Of a stretch of 13,070 nucleotides of DNA, positions 1 through 6,044 are shown one piece after another. Location: the NCBI GenBank assembly GCA_044370695.1, contig JBILVB010000109.1:1-13070 (forward strand), given 5' to 3'. A model generated the notes under the pieces. It had not been told where the DNA came from and searched no databases. It saw only the letters and a list, made by a program, of their open reading frames with translations. Positions within the stretch are counted from its first letter, which is position 1, and every line of letters begins with the position of its first letter. A program made the translations under genes and the position numbers. Origin of the DNA: JBEIFW01 sp044370695 (lineage in GTDB: Bacteria > Actinomycetota > Acidimicrobiia > Acidimicrobiales > Ilumatobacteraceae).

Positions 1-34
1 ATGCCACCCCCGGCCGGCGGAACGGCCCCGACCC

Positions 35-40
35 TACGAT
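35..40 (+). promoter_or_regulatory. Candidate -10 element (TACGAT) for a leaderless ligase mRNA
   Basis: TACGAT matches the actinobacterial -10 consensus TANNNT and is followed by 6 nt (GCCGGC) and then the GTG at 47. With that spacing transcription would begin at or next to the start codon, so the mRNA would be leaderless. No Shine-Dalgarno sequence is present, which fits. The -35 region is cut by the window edge. Confidence 0.45.
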
Positions 41-46
41 GCCGGC

Positions 47-1771
47 GTGACCGTGCTCACCCGCGCCGACGCCCTGGCCGCCCTCACGGGGCCCGGCCAG
101 CCCTACGAACTGGCCGACGCCACGATCGGCGATGCACACCGGCGGGTGTTCGTCAACGGACCGGCATCGATGCGGGAGCTGTTCGAATCGACCGCGACCG
201 ACGCCACCTTCGTCGTCTACGACGACGAGCGCCTCAGCTTCGCCGACGCCTGGGCCGAGGCGGCCCGCATCGCCCACGTGCTCGTCCACGACCACGGCGT
301 CCGGCCCGGCGACCGCGTGGCGATCTCGATGCGTAACTACCCCGAGTGGGTACTCACCTTCTGCGCCGCCACCTCGATCGGCGCGATCGCCGTGGCACTC
401 AACGCCCTGTGGCAACCCGACGATCTTGCCTATGCGCTCGGCAACTGCGGGGCCAGGGTGCTCGTCGCCGACGGCGAGCGCCTCGAACGCCTGGCCCGTT
501 GCCCACAGCCGTTCACCGGCGTCGTGCTCGCGGTGCGGGCCGACGACGCCGCGATCGCGCGTGTCCCCGGCGCGAGACGGCTCGCCGACGCCGTTGCCGC
601 CGTGGGCCCTCGGGGATCGGTCGCGATGCCGCCGGCGACGATCGCACCGGACGACCCGGCCATCATCTTCTACACCTCCGGTTCCACCGGCCACCCCAAA
701 GGTGTGCTGTCGACCCACCGCAACGTGCTCAGCGCCCTGTACTCCTGGGAGCTCGACGGCGCCGCTGCGGCGGCCGTGGCCACCGCCGCAGGCGAAGCAC
801 TGCCGGCCCCACCCGAGGATCAGCACGCGACGCTGATGGCGGTGCCGCTGTTCCACGTCACCGGCTCCCACGCCGTGTTCCTCAGCTCGTACCGGGCCCA
901 GCGCAAGCTCGTGTGCATGTTCAAGTGGGAGCCGCAGCGGGCGCTCGAGCTGATCGAGCGGGAACGGATCACCACCGTGGTCGCACCCGCCGCCATGACC
1001 GGCGACCTGGTGCGGGAGGCCCGCAGCAGCACGCGCGACCTGTCGTCGCTGCGGATGGTCGGCGGCGGCGGGGCGCCCCGGGCCCCGGAACAGGTGCGCC
1101 AGATCGACGACGTGCTGTCCTCCGCCGTCCCCAACACGGGGTGGGGCATGACCGAGACCAACGCCATCGGCACCGGGATCGCGGGTGCCGATTACCTCGC
1201 CCACCCGGCGAGCTCGGGCCGGTGCTCGGCCGTGATGGAGTTGCGCGTCGTCGACGACGCCGACATCGCGCTCCCCGCAGGGACTCGCGGCGAGTTGCAG
1301 GTGCGGGGCACGGCGCTGTTCCGGGGCTACTGGGGCCGGCCCGAAGTGGACGCCGAGGTGTTCACCGCCGACGGCTGGTTCCGCACCGGGGACATCGCCG
1401 TGATCGACGACGAGGGTTACCTGACGATTGTCGACCGCAGCAAGGACCTGATCATCCGCGGGGGCGAGAACATCGGGTGCGGTGCGGTGGAAGCCGCGCT
1501 GCTCACCCACCCCGGCATCCACGAAGCGGCCGTGTACGCCGTGCCCGACGACCGGCTCGGCGAGGAGGTGGGGGCGACGATCCACGGCCCGGCCGGCCTC
1601 GACCCCGACGAGGTGCGGGCCTGGCTCGAGGGCCGCCTCGCCCGCTTCGAGATCCCCCGCTACATCACCGTGGCGACCGAGCCGTTGCCCCGCACGGCGT
1701 CGGGGAAGATCCTGAAGCGGGAGCTACGCGACGCAGCCGTCGCCGGCCTCAGCGACCGAGGGCGTCGATGA
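47..1771 (+). CDS. Acyl-CoA synthetase (AMP-forming), FadD-like
   Basis: This 574-residue enzyme of the class I adenylate-forming superfamily should activate a carboxylic acid with ATP to an acyl-AMP and then to the CoA thioester, in the cytoplasm. The core motifs are all present in order: the phosphate-binding loop YTSGSTGHPKG at residues 209-219, the GWGMTE adenylate motif at 365-370, WFRTGD with the ribose-binding Asp at 449, the hinge region DRSKDLIIRGGENI just after it, and the C-terminal TASGK lysine at 554. The GGENI hinge is typical of acyl-CoA ligases rather than of peptide synthetase domains. The substrate cannot be read from the sequence; medium or long chain fatty acids, steroid side chains or aromatic acids are all possible. 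The GTG at 47 was chosen because it starts a normal family N-terminus and follows a good -10 element. Upstream the frame is open to the window edge but has no start codon. A beta-oxidation gene pair lies about 4 kb downstream. Confidence 0.93.
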   Translation: MTVLTRADALAALTGPGQPYELADATIGDAHRRVFVNGPASMRELFESTATDATFVVYDDERLSFADAWAEAARIAHVLVHDHGVRPGDRVAISMRNYPEWVLTFCAATSIGAIAVALNALWQPDDLAYALGNCGARVLVADGERLERLARCPQPFTGVVLAVRADDAAIARVPGARRLADAVAAVGPRGSVAMPPATIAPDDPAIIFYTSGSTGHPKGVLSTHRNVLSALYSWELDGAAAAAVATAAGEALPAPPEDQHATLMAVPLFHVTGSHAVFLSSYRAQRKLVCMFKWEPQRALELIERERITTVVAPAAMTGDLVREARSSTRDLSSLRMVGGGGAPRAPEQVRQIDDVLSSAVPNTGWGMTETNAIGTGIAGADYLAHPASSGRCSAVMELRVVDDADIALPAGTRGELQVRGTALFRGYWGRPEVDAEVFTADGWFRTGDIAVIDDEGYLTIVDRSKDLIIRGGENIGCGAVEAALLTHPGIHEAAVYAVPDDRLGEEVGATIHGPAGLDPDEVRAWLEGRLARFEIPRYITVATEPLPRTASGKILKRELRDAAVAGLSDRGRR

Positions 1772-1860
1772 ACTCAGCGGCATCGACGCCACCCTGCCGA
1801 AGGATCTCCGCCTGGGCCTCACCCTCCGAGATCGTGGTGAATCCCCCAACCCGAGCGCGG
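1749..1860 (-). other. Orphan C-terminal reading-frame tail, source gene unknown
   Basis: On the minus strand a frame offset from the methyltransferase reads about 33 residues that look like a natural protein end (VGGFTTISEGEAQ, then ILRQGGVDAAEFIDALGR and a stop at 1749). It overlaps the last 23 bases of the convergent ligase. The methyltransferase appears complete by residue ~240 of its own frame, so this tail is either the stump of a gene replaced when the methyltransferase arrived or the original methyltransferase end after a frameshift. I cannot assign a family, and the protein-like look could be chance in GC-rich DNA. Confidence 0.25.
1761..1790 (+). terminator. Hairpin at the ligase stop codon
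   Basis: GGCGTCGATG (1761-1770) and CATCGACGCC (1781-1790) form a perfect 10-bp inverted repeat around a 10-nt loop, overlapping the TGA at 1769-1771. No T-tract follows, as is common in GC-rich actinobacteria. It lies between the convergent ligase and methyltransferase, so it could act in both directions. The minus strand of the same stretch also reads as protein-like sequence, so the dyad may partly reflect old coding sequence. Confidence 0.4.
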
Positions 1861-2580
1861 CCGCGAACACACGAACACGAACTCCAGGCCTGGCCGATCC
1901 GGCGCGTCGCGAACGCTGTCCACGACCAAGCCACTGTGAGTCACAGCGCGCTCGATCTCCTCACGCGAACGGAACCGCAGCGTCGACTCCGACGTCAGCA
2001 CCTCGCCCGACCGCTCGAACTCGAAGGTCCAACGGAAGGTCACGAGAGGTAGTGCGACTTCGACGACGTCGACCCAGGAGATGACGGCTCCCAGACCGGC
2101 CACCTCTGCCCTGCGCCACGTCGCCGCACGGGTCCAGGACTCCCAGGCCTTGCGCGCAGGATCTCGGACCTCGAACACGACGTGCCCATCCTCCCGAACC
2201 CCGGAGGCGAGGTCACGCAGCACACGGGCGAAGTGGGCATCCTCGAGGAACACCTGACCAACGTTCCCCGTCATGGTGACGAGGTCCGCACCGAGCGACG
2301 TCACCGCCGAGGAGTCACCGAGGACCCAACGCACACGATCCGCGCCGGGCTTGGTGCGGGCAACATCGAGTGACGCCCCGGCAGGATCGACACCGATGAC
2401 CTCGACGCCACGACCGGAGAGGAGACAGGCGAAGGTTCCCGTACCGCAGCCGACGTCGATCACCCGCCGAGCACCGAATTCCTGCGCCATCGCGAGGTAG
2501 TGGTCGAGATCCGACCTGTCCGGATCGAACGCGTCGTACAGCGGCGCGAGGCGTGGATCGGCGAAGATCGCATCGGGCAC
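1819..2580 (-). CDS. Class I SAM-dependent methyltransferase
   Basis: A 253-residue protein with the Rossmann-type methyltransferase fold. Motif I, VIDVGCGTGTF, lies at residues 40-50 and binds S-adenosylmethionine. GVDPAGASLDVAR at 63-75 carries the acidic residue for the ribose. VLGDS at 86-90 is motif II-like, MTGNVGQVFL at 103-112 is motif IV-like, and the sheet GHVVFEVRDPAR is at 132-143. The C-terminal strand region (LEFVFVCSR, 232-240) is the usual family end, and about 13 odd residues follow it. The methyl acceptor is unknown. The frame stays open well upstream on the minus strand, but the GTG at 2580 gives a family-like N-terminus (IFADPRLAPLYDAF) and is preceded at 7 nt by TAGGGT, a good -10 for a leaderless message. 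It converges on the ligase and is the first element of the mosaic stretch, so it may have been acquired by transfer. Confidence 0.82.
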   Translation of the reverse strand: MPDAIFADPRLAPLYDAFDPDRSDLDHYLAMAQEFGARRVIDVGCGTGTFACLLSGRGVEVIGVDPAGASLDVARTKPGADRVRWVLGDSSAVTSLGADLVTMTGNVGQVFLEDAHFARVLRDLASGVREDGHVVFEVRDPARKAWESWTRAATWRRAEVAGLGAVISWVDVVEVALPLVTFRWTFEFERSGEVLTSESTLRFRSREEIERAVTHSGLVVDSVRDAPDRPGLEFVFVCSRPRSGWGIHHDLGG

Positions 2581-2587
2581 GACCGAG

Positions 2588-2593
2588 ACCCTA
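2588..2593 (-). promoter_or_regulatory. Candidate -10 element (TAGGGT) before the methyltransferase
   Basis: Read on the minus strand, TAGGGT matches TANNNT and is followed by 7 nt (CTCGGTC) and the GTG start at 2580. No ribosome binding site is visible. It supports both this start choice and a leaderless transcript. Confidence 0.4.
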
Positions 2594-2648
2594 CGGGCGT
2601 CCGGCCCGGCCTCGACGATCGCTCCCCGGGTCGGCTCGCCGGTCGCCC

Positions 2649-2831
2649 TCAGATCCGCTTCAGGTCGGTGACCAAGCCGTCGATCGCTTCGACCAGTTGG
2701 TTCGGCTCGATAGCGAAGACGTCGTTCCAGCTGACGGTGGCAGCCCACGCCTCGGGCCACTGCAGCAGGTCGGGATCGGTGAACACGCGGAGATGCCTTT
2801 CGTGGCCGAATGGCGGCACGCCGAGTCTGGT
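2649..2831 (-). pseudogene. YbaK/ProX-type aminoacyl-tRNA deacylase, C-terminal relic A
   Basis: The minus strand encodes only the last ~57 residues of a YbaK-domain protein, a family that hydrolyses mischarged tRNAs. The hallmark GVPPFGH motif begins at 2822, followed by LRVFTDPDLLQWPEAW, then SWNDVFAIEPNQL and DLKRI, with a stop at 2651-2649. The normal YbaK domain is about 150 residues, and its N-terminal two thirds, with the VKSLLF and lysine-containing strands, are absent. An in-frame TGA lies just upstream at 2834-2832, and the DNA beyond belongs to an oppositely oriented gene. A GTG at 2819 could in principle start a 56-residue peptide, but it has no ribosome binding site and no -10. 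It aligns without gaps to relic B at 3242-3412. Confidence 0.68.
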
Positions 2832-2898
2832 TCAGGCAACTCTTCCCAAGTGCGAACGCTTCATGGGTACGTGTTGGGGCTCGTGCAAGACTTTCGAG

Positions 2899-3237
2899 AT
2901 GAATGCAATGGGTCATGTAGGAGCCGTCATCTCCATCGTTGCCGGATGTCTTGGACTCATCTGGCCGAAGCAAGTGAGCCGAACAATCGGACTTCAGATT
3001 CCGGGGCGACTTGGAACATCAGAAGTGCGCGCAACCTATGGCGGACTCTTCATCGGCGCAGGCCTTGCCGTCGTGATGATCGCGAGCAGCGATGCTGCGC
3101 TCGTCCTTGGTGCGGCGTGGGCAGGAGCTTTCATTGCTCGAGCAATCTCTTTCGTCATTGACAAGGCGCGCACGAAAGAGAACGTCGCTGGCCTCGTGAT
3201 CGAAGGCGTGATGGCTGTTCTGTTGATTCTTGCCTGA
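2899..3237 (+). CDS. Small DUF4345-like integral membrane protein
   Basis: The ATG at 2899 opens a 112-residue hydrophobic protein with about four predicted membrane segments, near residues 7-19, 47-62, 65-84 and 96-111. Between the first two it carries the SEVRATYGGLFIGAGL signature I associate with the DUF4345 family, whose function is unknown. It should sit in the cytoplasmic membrane. An ATG at 2863 and much longer upstream reading are in frame, but the upstream part overlaps antisense relic DNA and does not look like protein. The ribosome binding site is weak. Base composition is clearly lower in GC than the flanks (29 of 60 bases in 2881-2940, against 38 of 60 in thiolase positions 8461-8520), with many A/T-ending codons. 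That suggests foreign origin. It lies in opposite orientation between two YbaK-type relics, and its stop is 4 nt from relic B. Confidence 0.68.
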   Translation: MNAMGHVGAVISIVAGCLGLIWPKQVSRTIGLQIPGRLGTSEVRATYGGLFIGAGLAVVMIASSDAALVLGAAWAGAFIARAISFVIDKARTKENVAGLVIEGVMAVLLILA

Positions 3238-3241
3238 ACGT

Positions 3242-3412
3242 CTCGTCGCGCTCTGGGTCGGTGACCACACCGCCGGCAACGCACACGAAGTCGTTCGGGT
3301 TCGCACCGAAGTCGTCGTTCCACATTCCCGCGCCAGTCCACACTTCGACGTACTGCAACAAATCGGGGTCGACGAAGACACGACGCGACTGTGGAAAACC
3401 AAAAGGAAACAC
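3242..3412 (-). pseudogene. YbaK/ProX-type aminoacyl-tRNA deacylase, C-terminal relic B
   Basis: A second minus-strand relic covers the same 57 codons as relic A: VFPFG in place of VPPFGH, then RRVFVDPDLLQYVEVW, MWNDDFGANPN and VVTDPERDE. By hand it matches relic A at 27 of 56 positions with no gaps, so the two are diverged paralogues or independent imports, not a recent duplication. The conserved histidine after PFG is replaced by Phe. The family stop is missing, and the frame runs on into antisense of the membrane gene. Nothing upstream resembles the N-terminal part of the domain. Both loss of the domain body and loss of the stop argue for a dead fragment. Confidence 0.62.
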
Positions 3413-3420
3413 GCCACGTC

Positions 3421-3448
3421 TGGGTTTGGAAACCCATCGTGAAACCCA
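3421..3448. repeat. Short palindrome plus 8-bp direct repeat
   Basis: TGGGTTT-GG-AAACCCA (3421-3436) is a perfect 7-bp inverted repeat with a 2-nt centre. GAAACCCA occurs at 3429-3436 and again at 3441-3448, so the right arm is repeated 12 bp further on. The cluster sits immediately upstream (in the minus sense) of the point where relic B begins, which makes it a candidate recombination scar, but it could also be a small hairpin of no function. Confidence 0.4.
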
Positions 3449-3475
3449 ACCCCCGCAGGGCTTTGCGGTCTTTGG

Positions 3476-3592
3476 CTACGCCAGGTTGCTGGAGCCCCAG
3501 GTGATCTCGACGCGACTGGGGTCCAGGCCGCGATGCTTCCACGCCGCCGCGGCATCGAACACGGAGACAGGGCCGTTACGAATTGTTGCGCA
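3476..3592 (-). other. Orphan C-terminal reading-frame tail, source gene unknown
   Basis: Downstream of the amidohydrolase stop, a different minus-strand frame reads about 37 protein-like residues (NGPVSVFDAAAAWKHRGLD, then PSRVEITWGSSNLA) ending in TAG at 3478-3476. Further upstream the frame becomes a shadow of the amidohydrolase, so no gene body exists. It may be the stump of a gene truncated when this stretch was assembled. I recognise no family, and a chance open frame is a real alternative. Confidence 0.22.
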
Positions 3593-3598
3593 ACGGCG

Positions 3599-3617
3599 TC
3601 GCCGGCCAGGCCGGCGA
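3599..3617 (-). terminator. Hairpin right after the amidohydrolase stop
   Basis: TCGCCGGC and GCCGGCGA form an 8-bp stem around CAG (CTG on the minus strand), starting one base after the TGA at 3620-3618. Position and strength suit a terminator for the minus-strand unit that ends with the amidohydrolase, although no T-tract follows. Confidence 0.45.
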
Positions 3618-4787
3618 TCAGGCGGGAGCGAGTTCTCGCACCGAGGGCACCAACCTCGCGAAGTTCTCCGAGTAGAAGGCCGTGCGCACCGTCTCGGACA
3701 GCTCGCCCAGGCTCGCCTCGAACCGCCCGATCGGGTTCCGGCCGCCCTCGATGTGCGGGTAGTCGGAGGAGAACAGGTACAGCTCGGGGGCCGAGTCGCG
3801 GATGAGCGCCCCGACGTCCTCGAACGGGTACGGGGTGAAGCCGAGTTGCTCGCGCACCTGCTGCGACGGCGGCCGGGTGAACGTGGCCAGTTCGGGCTCC
3901 GAGCGGGCCCAGATCGAGGCGGCGTGGTCGAGACGGCGCAGCATGCCGGGCACCCAGGTGGCACCGAGCTCGACCGCGGCGCCCCGCAGGCCCCGGTGCC
4001 GTTCGAGCACGCCATCGAGCACGAGGACCGACAGGAACTCCTCGGCGGCCTGGTGCAGCACGGTGAGGTCCTTGGAGCGCACGTTCTCCGCCCCGCCGAG
4101 CCAGTCGGCCGGCTGGGGCCGGCCGGTGTTCATGTACTCCGCGCGGATCTGGATGGCCTGGCCACCCACGTGCAGCAGGAACGGCACCCCGGCCTCGGCC
4201 AGACGGGCCCAGATGGGATCGAGCTCGTCGTGACCCGGCGACCGGCCGCCACACGGGGCGGCCGGGATCCACACCCCCTTGGCGCCCAACGCGATCGCCT
4301 CGTCGAGTTCGACCGCAGCCCGGGCCGGGTCGTCGAGGGACAGCAGCGCCACCGGCAGCAGGCGGGGGTCGTCGGCGCAGAAGGCCGCCACCGCCCGGTT
4401 GTGGGCCCGGCAGGCGGCGTAGCGCACGTCGAGGTCACGCAGGAACAACGCCTGGCCCGGCGAGAACGTGGAGAACACCCACTGGGCGTGGAAGCCGAGC
4501 AGGTCGAGCGCCCGGGTCCGCTCGACGGCGTTGAACGCGCCCATCGCCTCGTAGTTCTTCGGTCCGGCGATCACGTCGTGGGCGATGCGGTCCAGATAGG
4601 CGGCGTCGTGGCCGCCGACCTCGGCATAGCGGGCCATCCGCTCGATGGCCGTCGGGCCGCCCGAGCTGACCGACAGCGGCGGGATGCGGTCGCGCATCCC
4701 GGGATCGGCGAACTCGGACAGGAACCCCGGCAGTTCCATGATGTGGCTGTCGGCGTCGAAGAACGTCCGGCCCTCGGCGTAGGCCAT
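3618..4787 (-). CDS. Amidohydrolase-2 family metal-dependent hydrolase
   Basis: A 389-residue TIM-barrel protein of the amidohydrolase-2 (Pfam PF04909-type) group, which includes ACMSD-like decarboxylases and various hydrolases. The N-terminal metal motif reads FDADSHIME, with Asp13 and His15 in place of the usual HxH. A barrel histidine follows at 206 (LLHVGG), and the C-terminal SSDYPH has Asp342 and His345, typical of the family. This pattern predicts a single divalent metal and hydrolysis or decarboxylation of a small cyclic or carboxylated substrate; the actual substrate is unknown. The ATG at 4787 is well supported by GGGGGG 7 nt upstream. It follows the FAD oxidase by 54 bp on the same strand and may share its transcript, although a TACAGT hexamer in the gap could drive it separately. 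Many actinobacterial relatives sit among lipid or aromatic catabolism genes, as here. Confidence 0.85.
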   Translation of the reverse strand: MAYAEGRTFFDADSHIMELPGFLSEFADPGMRDRIPPLSVSSGGPTAIERMARYAEVGGHDAAYLDRIAHDVIAGPKNYEAMGAFNAVERTRALDLLGFHAQWVFSTFSPGQALFLRDLDVRYAACRAHNRAVAAFCADDPRLLPVALLSLDDPARAAVELDEAIALGAKGVWIPAAPCGGRSPGHDELDPIWARLAEAGVPFLLHVGGQAIQIRAEYMNTGRPQPADWLGGAENVRSKDLTVLHQAAEEFLSVLVLDGVLERHRGLRGAAVELGATWVPGMLRRLDHAASIWARSEPELATFTRPPSQQVREQLGFTPYPFEDVGALIRDSAPELYLFSSDYPHIEGGRNPIGRFEASLGELSETVRTAFYSENFARLVPSVRELAPA

Positions 4788-4819
4788 GTCGCACCCCCCG
4801 GTGTCGAAACGACGAGCGG

Positions 4820-4825
4820 ACTGTA
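4820..4825 (-). promoter_or_regulatory. Possible -10 element (TACAGT) before the amidohydrolase
   Basis: On the minus strand TACAGT fits TANNNT and lies 32 nt before the ATG at 4787, leaving room for a short leader with a GGGGGG ribosome binding site. It is a weak call because the gap is only 54 bp and read-through from the oxidase gene is also plausible. Confidence 0.2.
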
Positions 4826-4841
4826 GGCGAGCGCGCCCGCC

Positions 4842-6014
4842 CTACCGCCAGGATGCCAACCGGTCGTTGAGGAACGTGCCGGTCGGATCGACGCCGTTGC
4901 GCACCGCCCACCAGTCGTCCCACCGGGGATGGATCGCCGCCAGGTCCTCTCCCGATCGGTAGTGCACCTTGCCCCAGTGGGGGCGCCCGTCGTAGCGGGC
5001 GAACACGGCTTCGGCCGCGCGGAACACCGGTTCGTCAGGCAGGCCGATCCCCTGGTGCAGCGAGATCGTGGCGACGTCGCGGCCGTACGCCGGTGACAGC
5101 CACACGTCGTCGGCCGCCAGTGTCCGGTACTCGACCGGCCAGCGCAGCTCCGGGAAGTCGCGCCGCACGAGATCGCGGATCTCGTCGAGGCAGGCGAGCG
5201 AGGACTCGAGCGGCAGGGCGTACTCGATCTCGGTGTGGCGCTCGACGCGGTTGCTCGGCAACACCTCGTAGCTCCAGCCGGTGCGCTCGCCTTCCGGACC
5301 GATCGGATAGGCGGGCGCAGCCTCGGTCTCGTCGATCGACTTCACCATCGCCCGGTCCCGGCCCGGGTACCAGAAGAACTCGAAGTGGCGGTGGGCGCCC
5401 ACCGAGGCCTCGATCGTCGGGCGCAACGACTCGTAGTCCTGCAGCACGACCCGGTCGGCGAGGCGGTAGGCCGGCCGCACGGCCAGCGTGAGCGCCACCA
5501 CCACCCCGAAGGCGCCGAGATGCAGCCGGGCCGCGGCGAACCGGTCGCCGTGCTCCGTGGCGCTCCAGCGTTCGAGCGACCCGTCGGCCGTGACGACGTC
5601 CATCGCCAGCACGGCCGCCGACAGGTTCCGCAAGGTTCGCCCGGTGCCGTGGGTGCCGGTGGCCACGGCCCCGCCGATCGACTGGCGGTCGATGTCGCCC
5701 TGGTTGGCGAGCGCGACCCCTCGCTCGGCCAGCGGCCGGCCGAGCGAGGCGATGACCGACCCGGCCCATACCGTGGCCGTGCCGGCCGCTGCGTCGGCGT
5801 CGATCACGCCGGTGAACGCCGACAGGTCGAGCACGACACCGTCGGTGGGCACGAGTCGGTGGTGGCTGTGACCCGAACCGGCGACGCGCACCGTCGCCCC
5901 CCGGGTCGTTGCGGCCGCTACGAGGCCGCGTACGTCGTCCACCGATCGGGCGACGTGCACGGCCTCGGGCGTGCAGGTCTCGTTGCCGGCCCAGTTCGAC
6001 CACGTGAGCGCCAT
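4842..6014 (-). CDS. FAD-dependent oxidase of the D-arabinono-1,4-lactone oxidase family
   Basis: A 390-residue oxidoreductase with an N-terminal FAD-binding type 4 domain (about residues 12-185) and a C-terminal ALO domain (about 190-390). His49 in AGSGHSH is at the place where sugar-lactone and alditol oxidases bind FAD covalently. GGAVATGTHGTG at 114-125 is the pyrophosphate-binding loop. HWGK at 346-349 and DPTGTFLND at 376-384 are the C-terminal family signatures. Members oxidise aldonolactones, alditols or similar polyols, usually passing electrons to oxygen. The exact substrate is open, and the SHSHH run after the FAD His is worth noting. It begins 30 bp after the bifunctional beta-oxidation gene on the same strand, and its ATG has CAGACT 8 nt upstream and no ribosome binding site. 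No signal peptide is visible, so it should be cytoplasmic. Confidence 0.87.
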   Translation of the reverse strand: MALTWSNWAGNETCTPEAVHVARSVDDVRGLVAAATTRGATVRVAGSGHSHHRLVPTDGVVLDLSAFTGVIDADAAAGTATVWAGSVIASLGRPLAERGVALANQGDIDRQSIGGAVATGTHGTGRTLRNLSAAVLAMDVVTADGSLERWSATEHGDRFAAARLHLGAFGVVVALTLAVRPAYRLADRVVLQDYESLRPTIEASVGAHRHFEFFWYPGRDRAMVKSIDETEAAPAYPIGPEGERTGWSYEVLPSNRVERHTEIEYALPLESSLACLDEIRDLVRRDFPELRWPVEYRTLAADDVWLSPAYGRDVATISLHQGIGLPDEPVFRAAEAVFARYDGRPHWGKVHYRSGEDLAAIHPRWDDWWAVRNGVDPTGTFLNDRLASWR

Positions 6015-6022
6015 GGCCCCGC

Positions 6023-6028
6023 AGTCTG
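6023..6028 (-). promoter_or_regulatory. Candidate -10-like hexamer (CAGACT) before the oxidase gene
   Basis: CAGACT on the minus strand lies 8 nt before the ATG at 6014 and is one of several YANNNT hexamers close to starts in this window. It differs from TANNNT at the first base. The same hexamer precedes serA. Confidence 0.22.
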
Positions 6029-6044
6029 GCAGGGGCCGGCCGGC

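Larger units (their letters stand above)
2581..3617. other. Mosaic, partly low-GC segment with gene relics
   Basis: Between the methyltransferase start and the amidohydrolase stop there is only one apparently intact gene, the DUF4345-like protein. The rest is two deacylase relics, short junction sequences (2820-2898 and 3413-3475) with no recognisable content apart from the repeat listed at 3421, and an orphan tail at 3476-3592. This differs sharply from the tightly packed genes on either side. No transposase, integrase, tRNA or attC-like pair was found at the borders, so the mechanism of assembly is not visible. Confidence 0.5.

Noticed and set aside
2500..2898. Longer plus-strand start for the DUF4345-like protein
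   Set aside because: Upstream codons run antisense through the methyltransferase start and relic A and read as Arg-rich shadow sequence; membrane-protein character begins only after the ATG at 2899.
2581..2973. N-terminal extension of the methyltransferase to an ATG at 2973
   Set aside because: The extra 131 residues overlap relic A and the membrane gene in other frames and do not look like protein; the GTG at 2580 has a -10 and the family N-terminus.
2640..3480. Integron cassette array with attC sites
   Set aside because: The small genes in mixed orientation suggested it, and one GTTGGGT core-like site occurs on the minus strand at 3444-3450. However, no matching RYYYAAC partner at a suitable distance and no second site were found.
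3585..3594. GTTGCGCAAC palindrome as an operator
   Set aside because: It is a single 10-bp palindrome downstream of a gene, with no promoter nearby and no second copy noticed.
3019..4272. A minus-strand open frame of 417 codons through the amidohydrolase and relic B
   Set aside because: It is out of frame with the amidohydrolase and is biased to Arg/Ala/Gly/Pro in the way shadows are; it ends antisense to the DUF4345-like gene.
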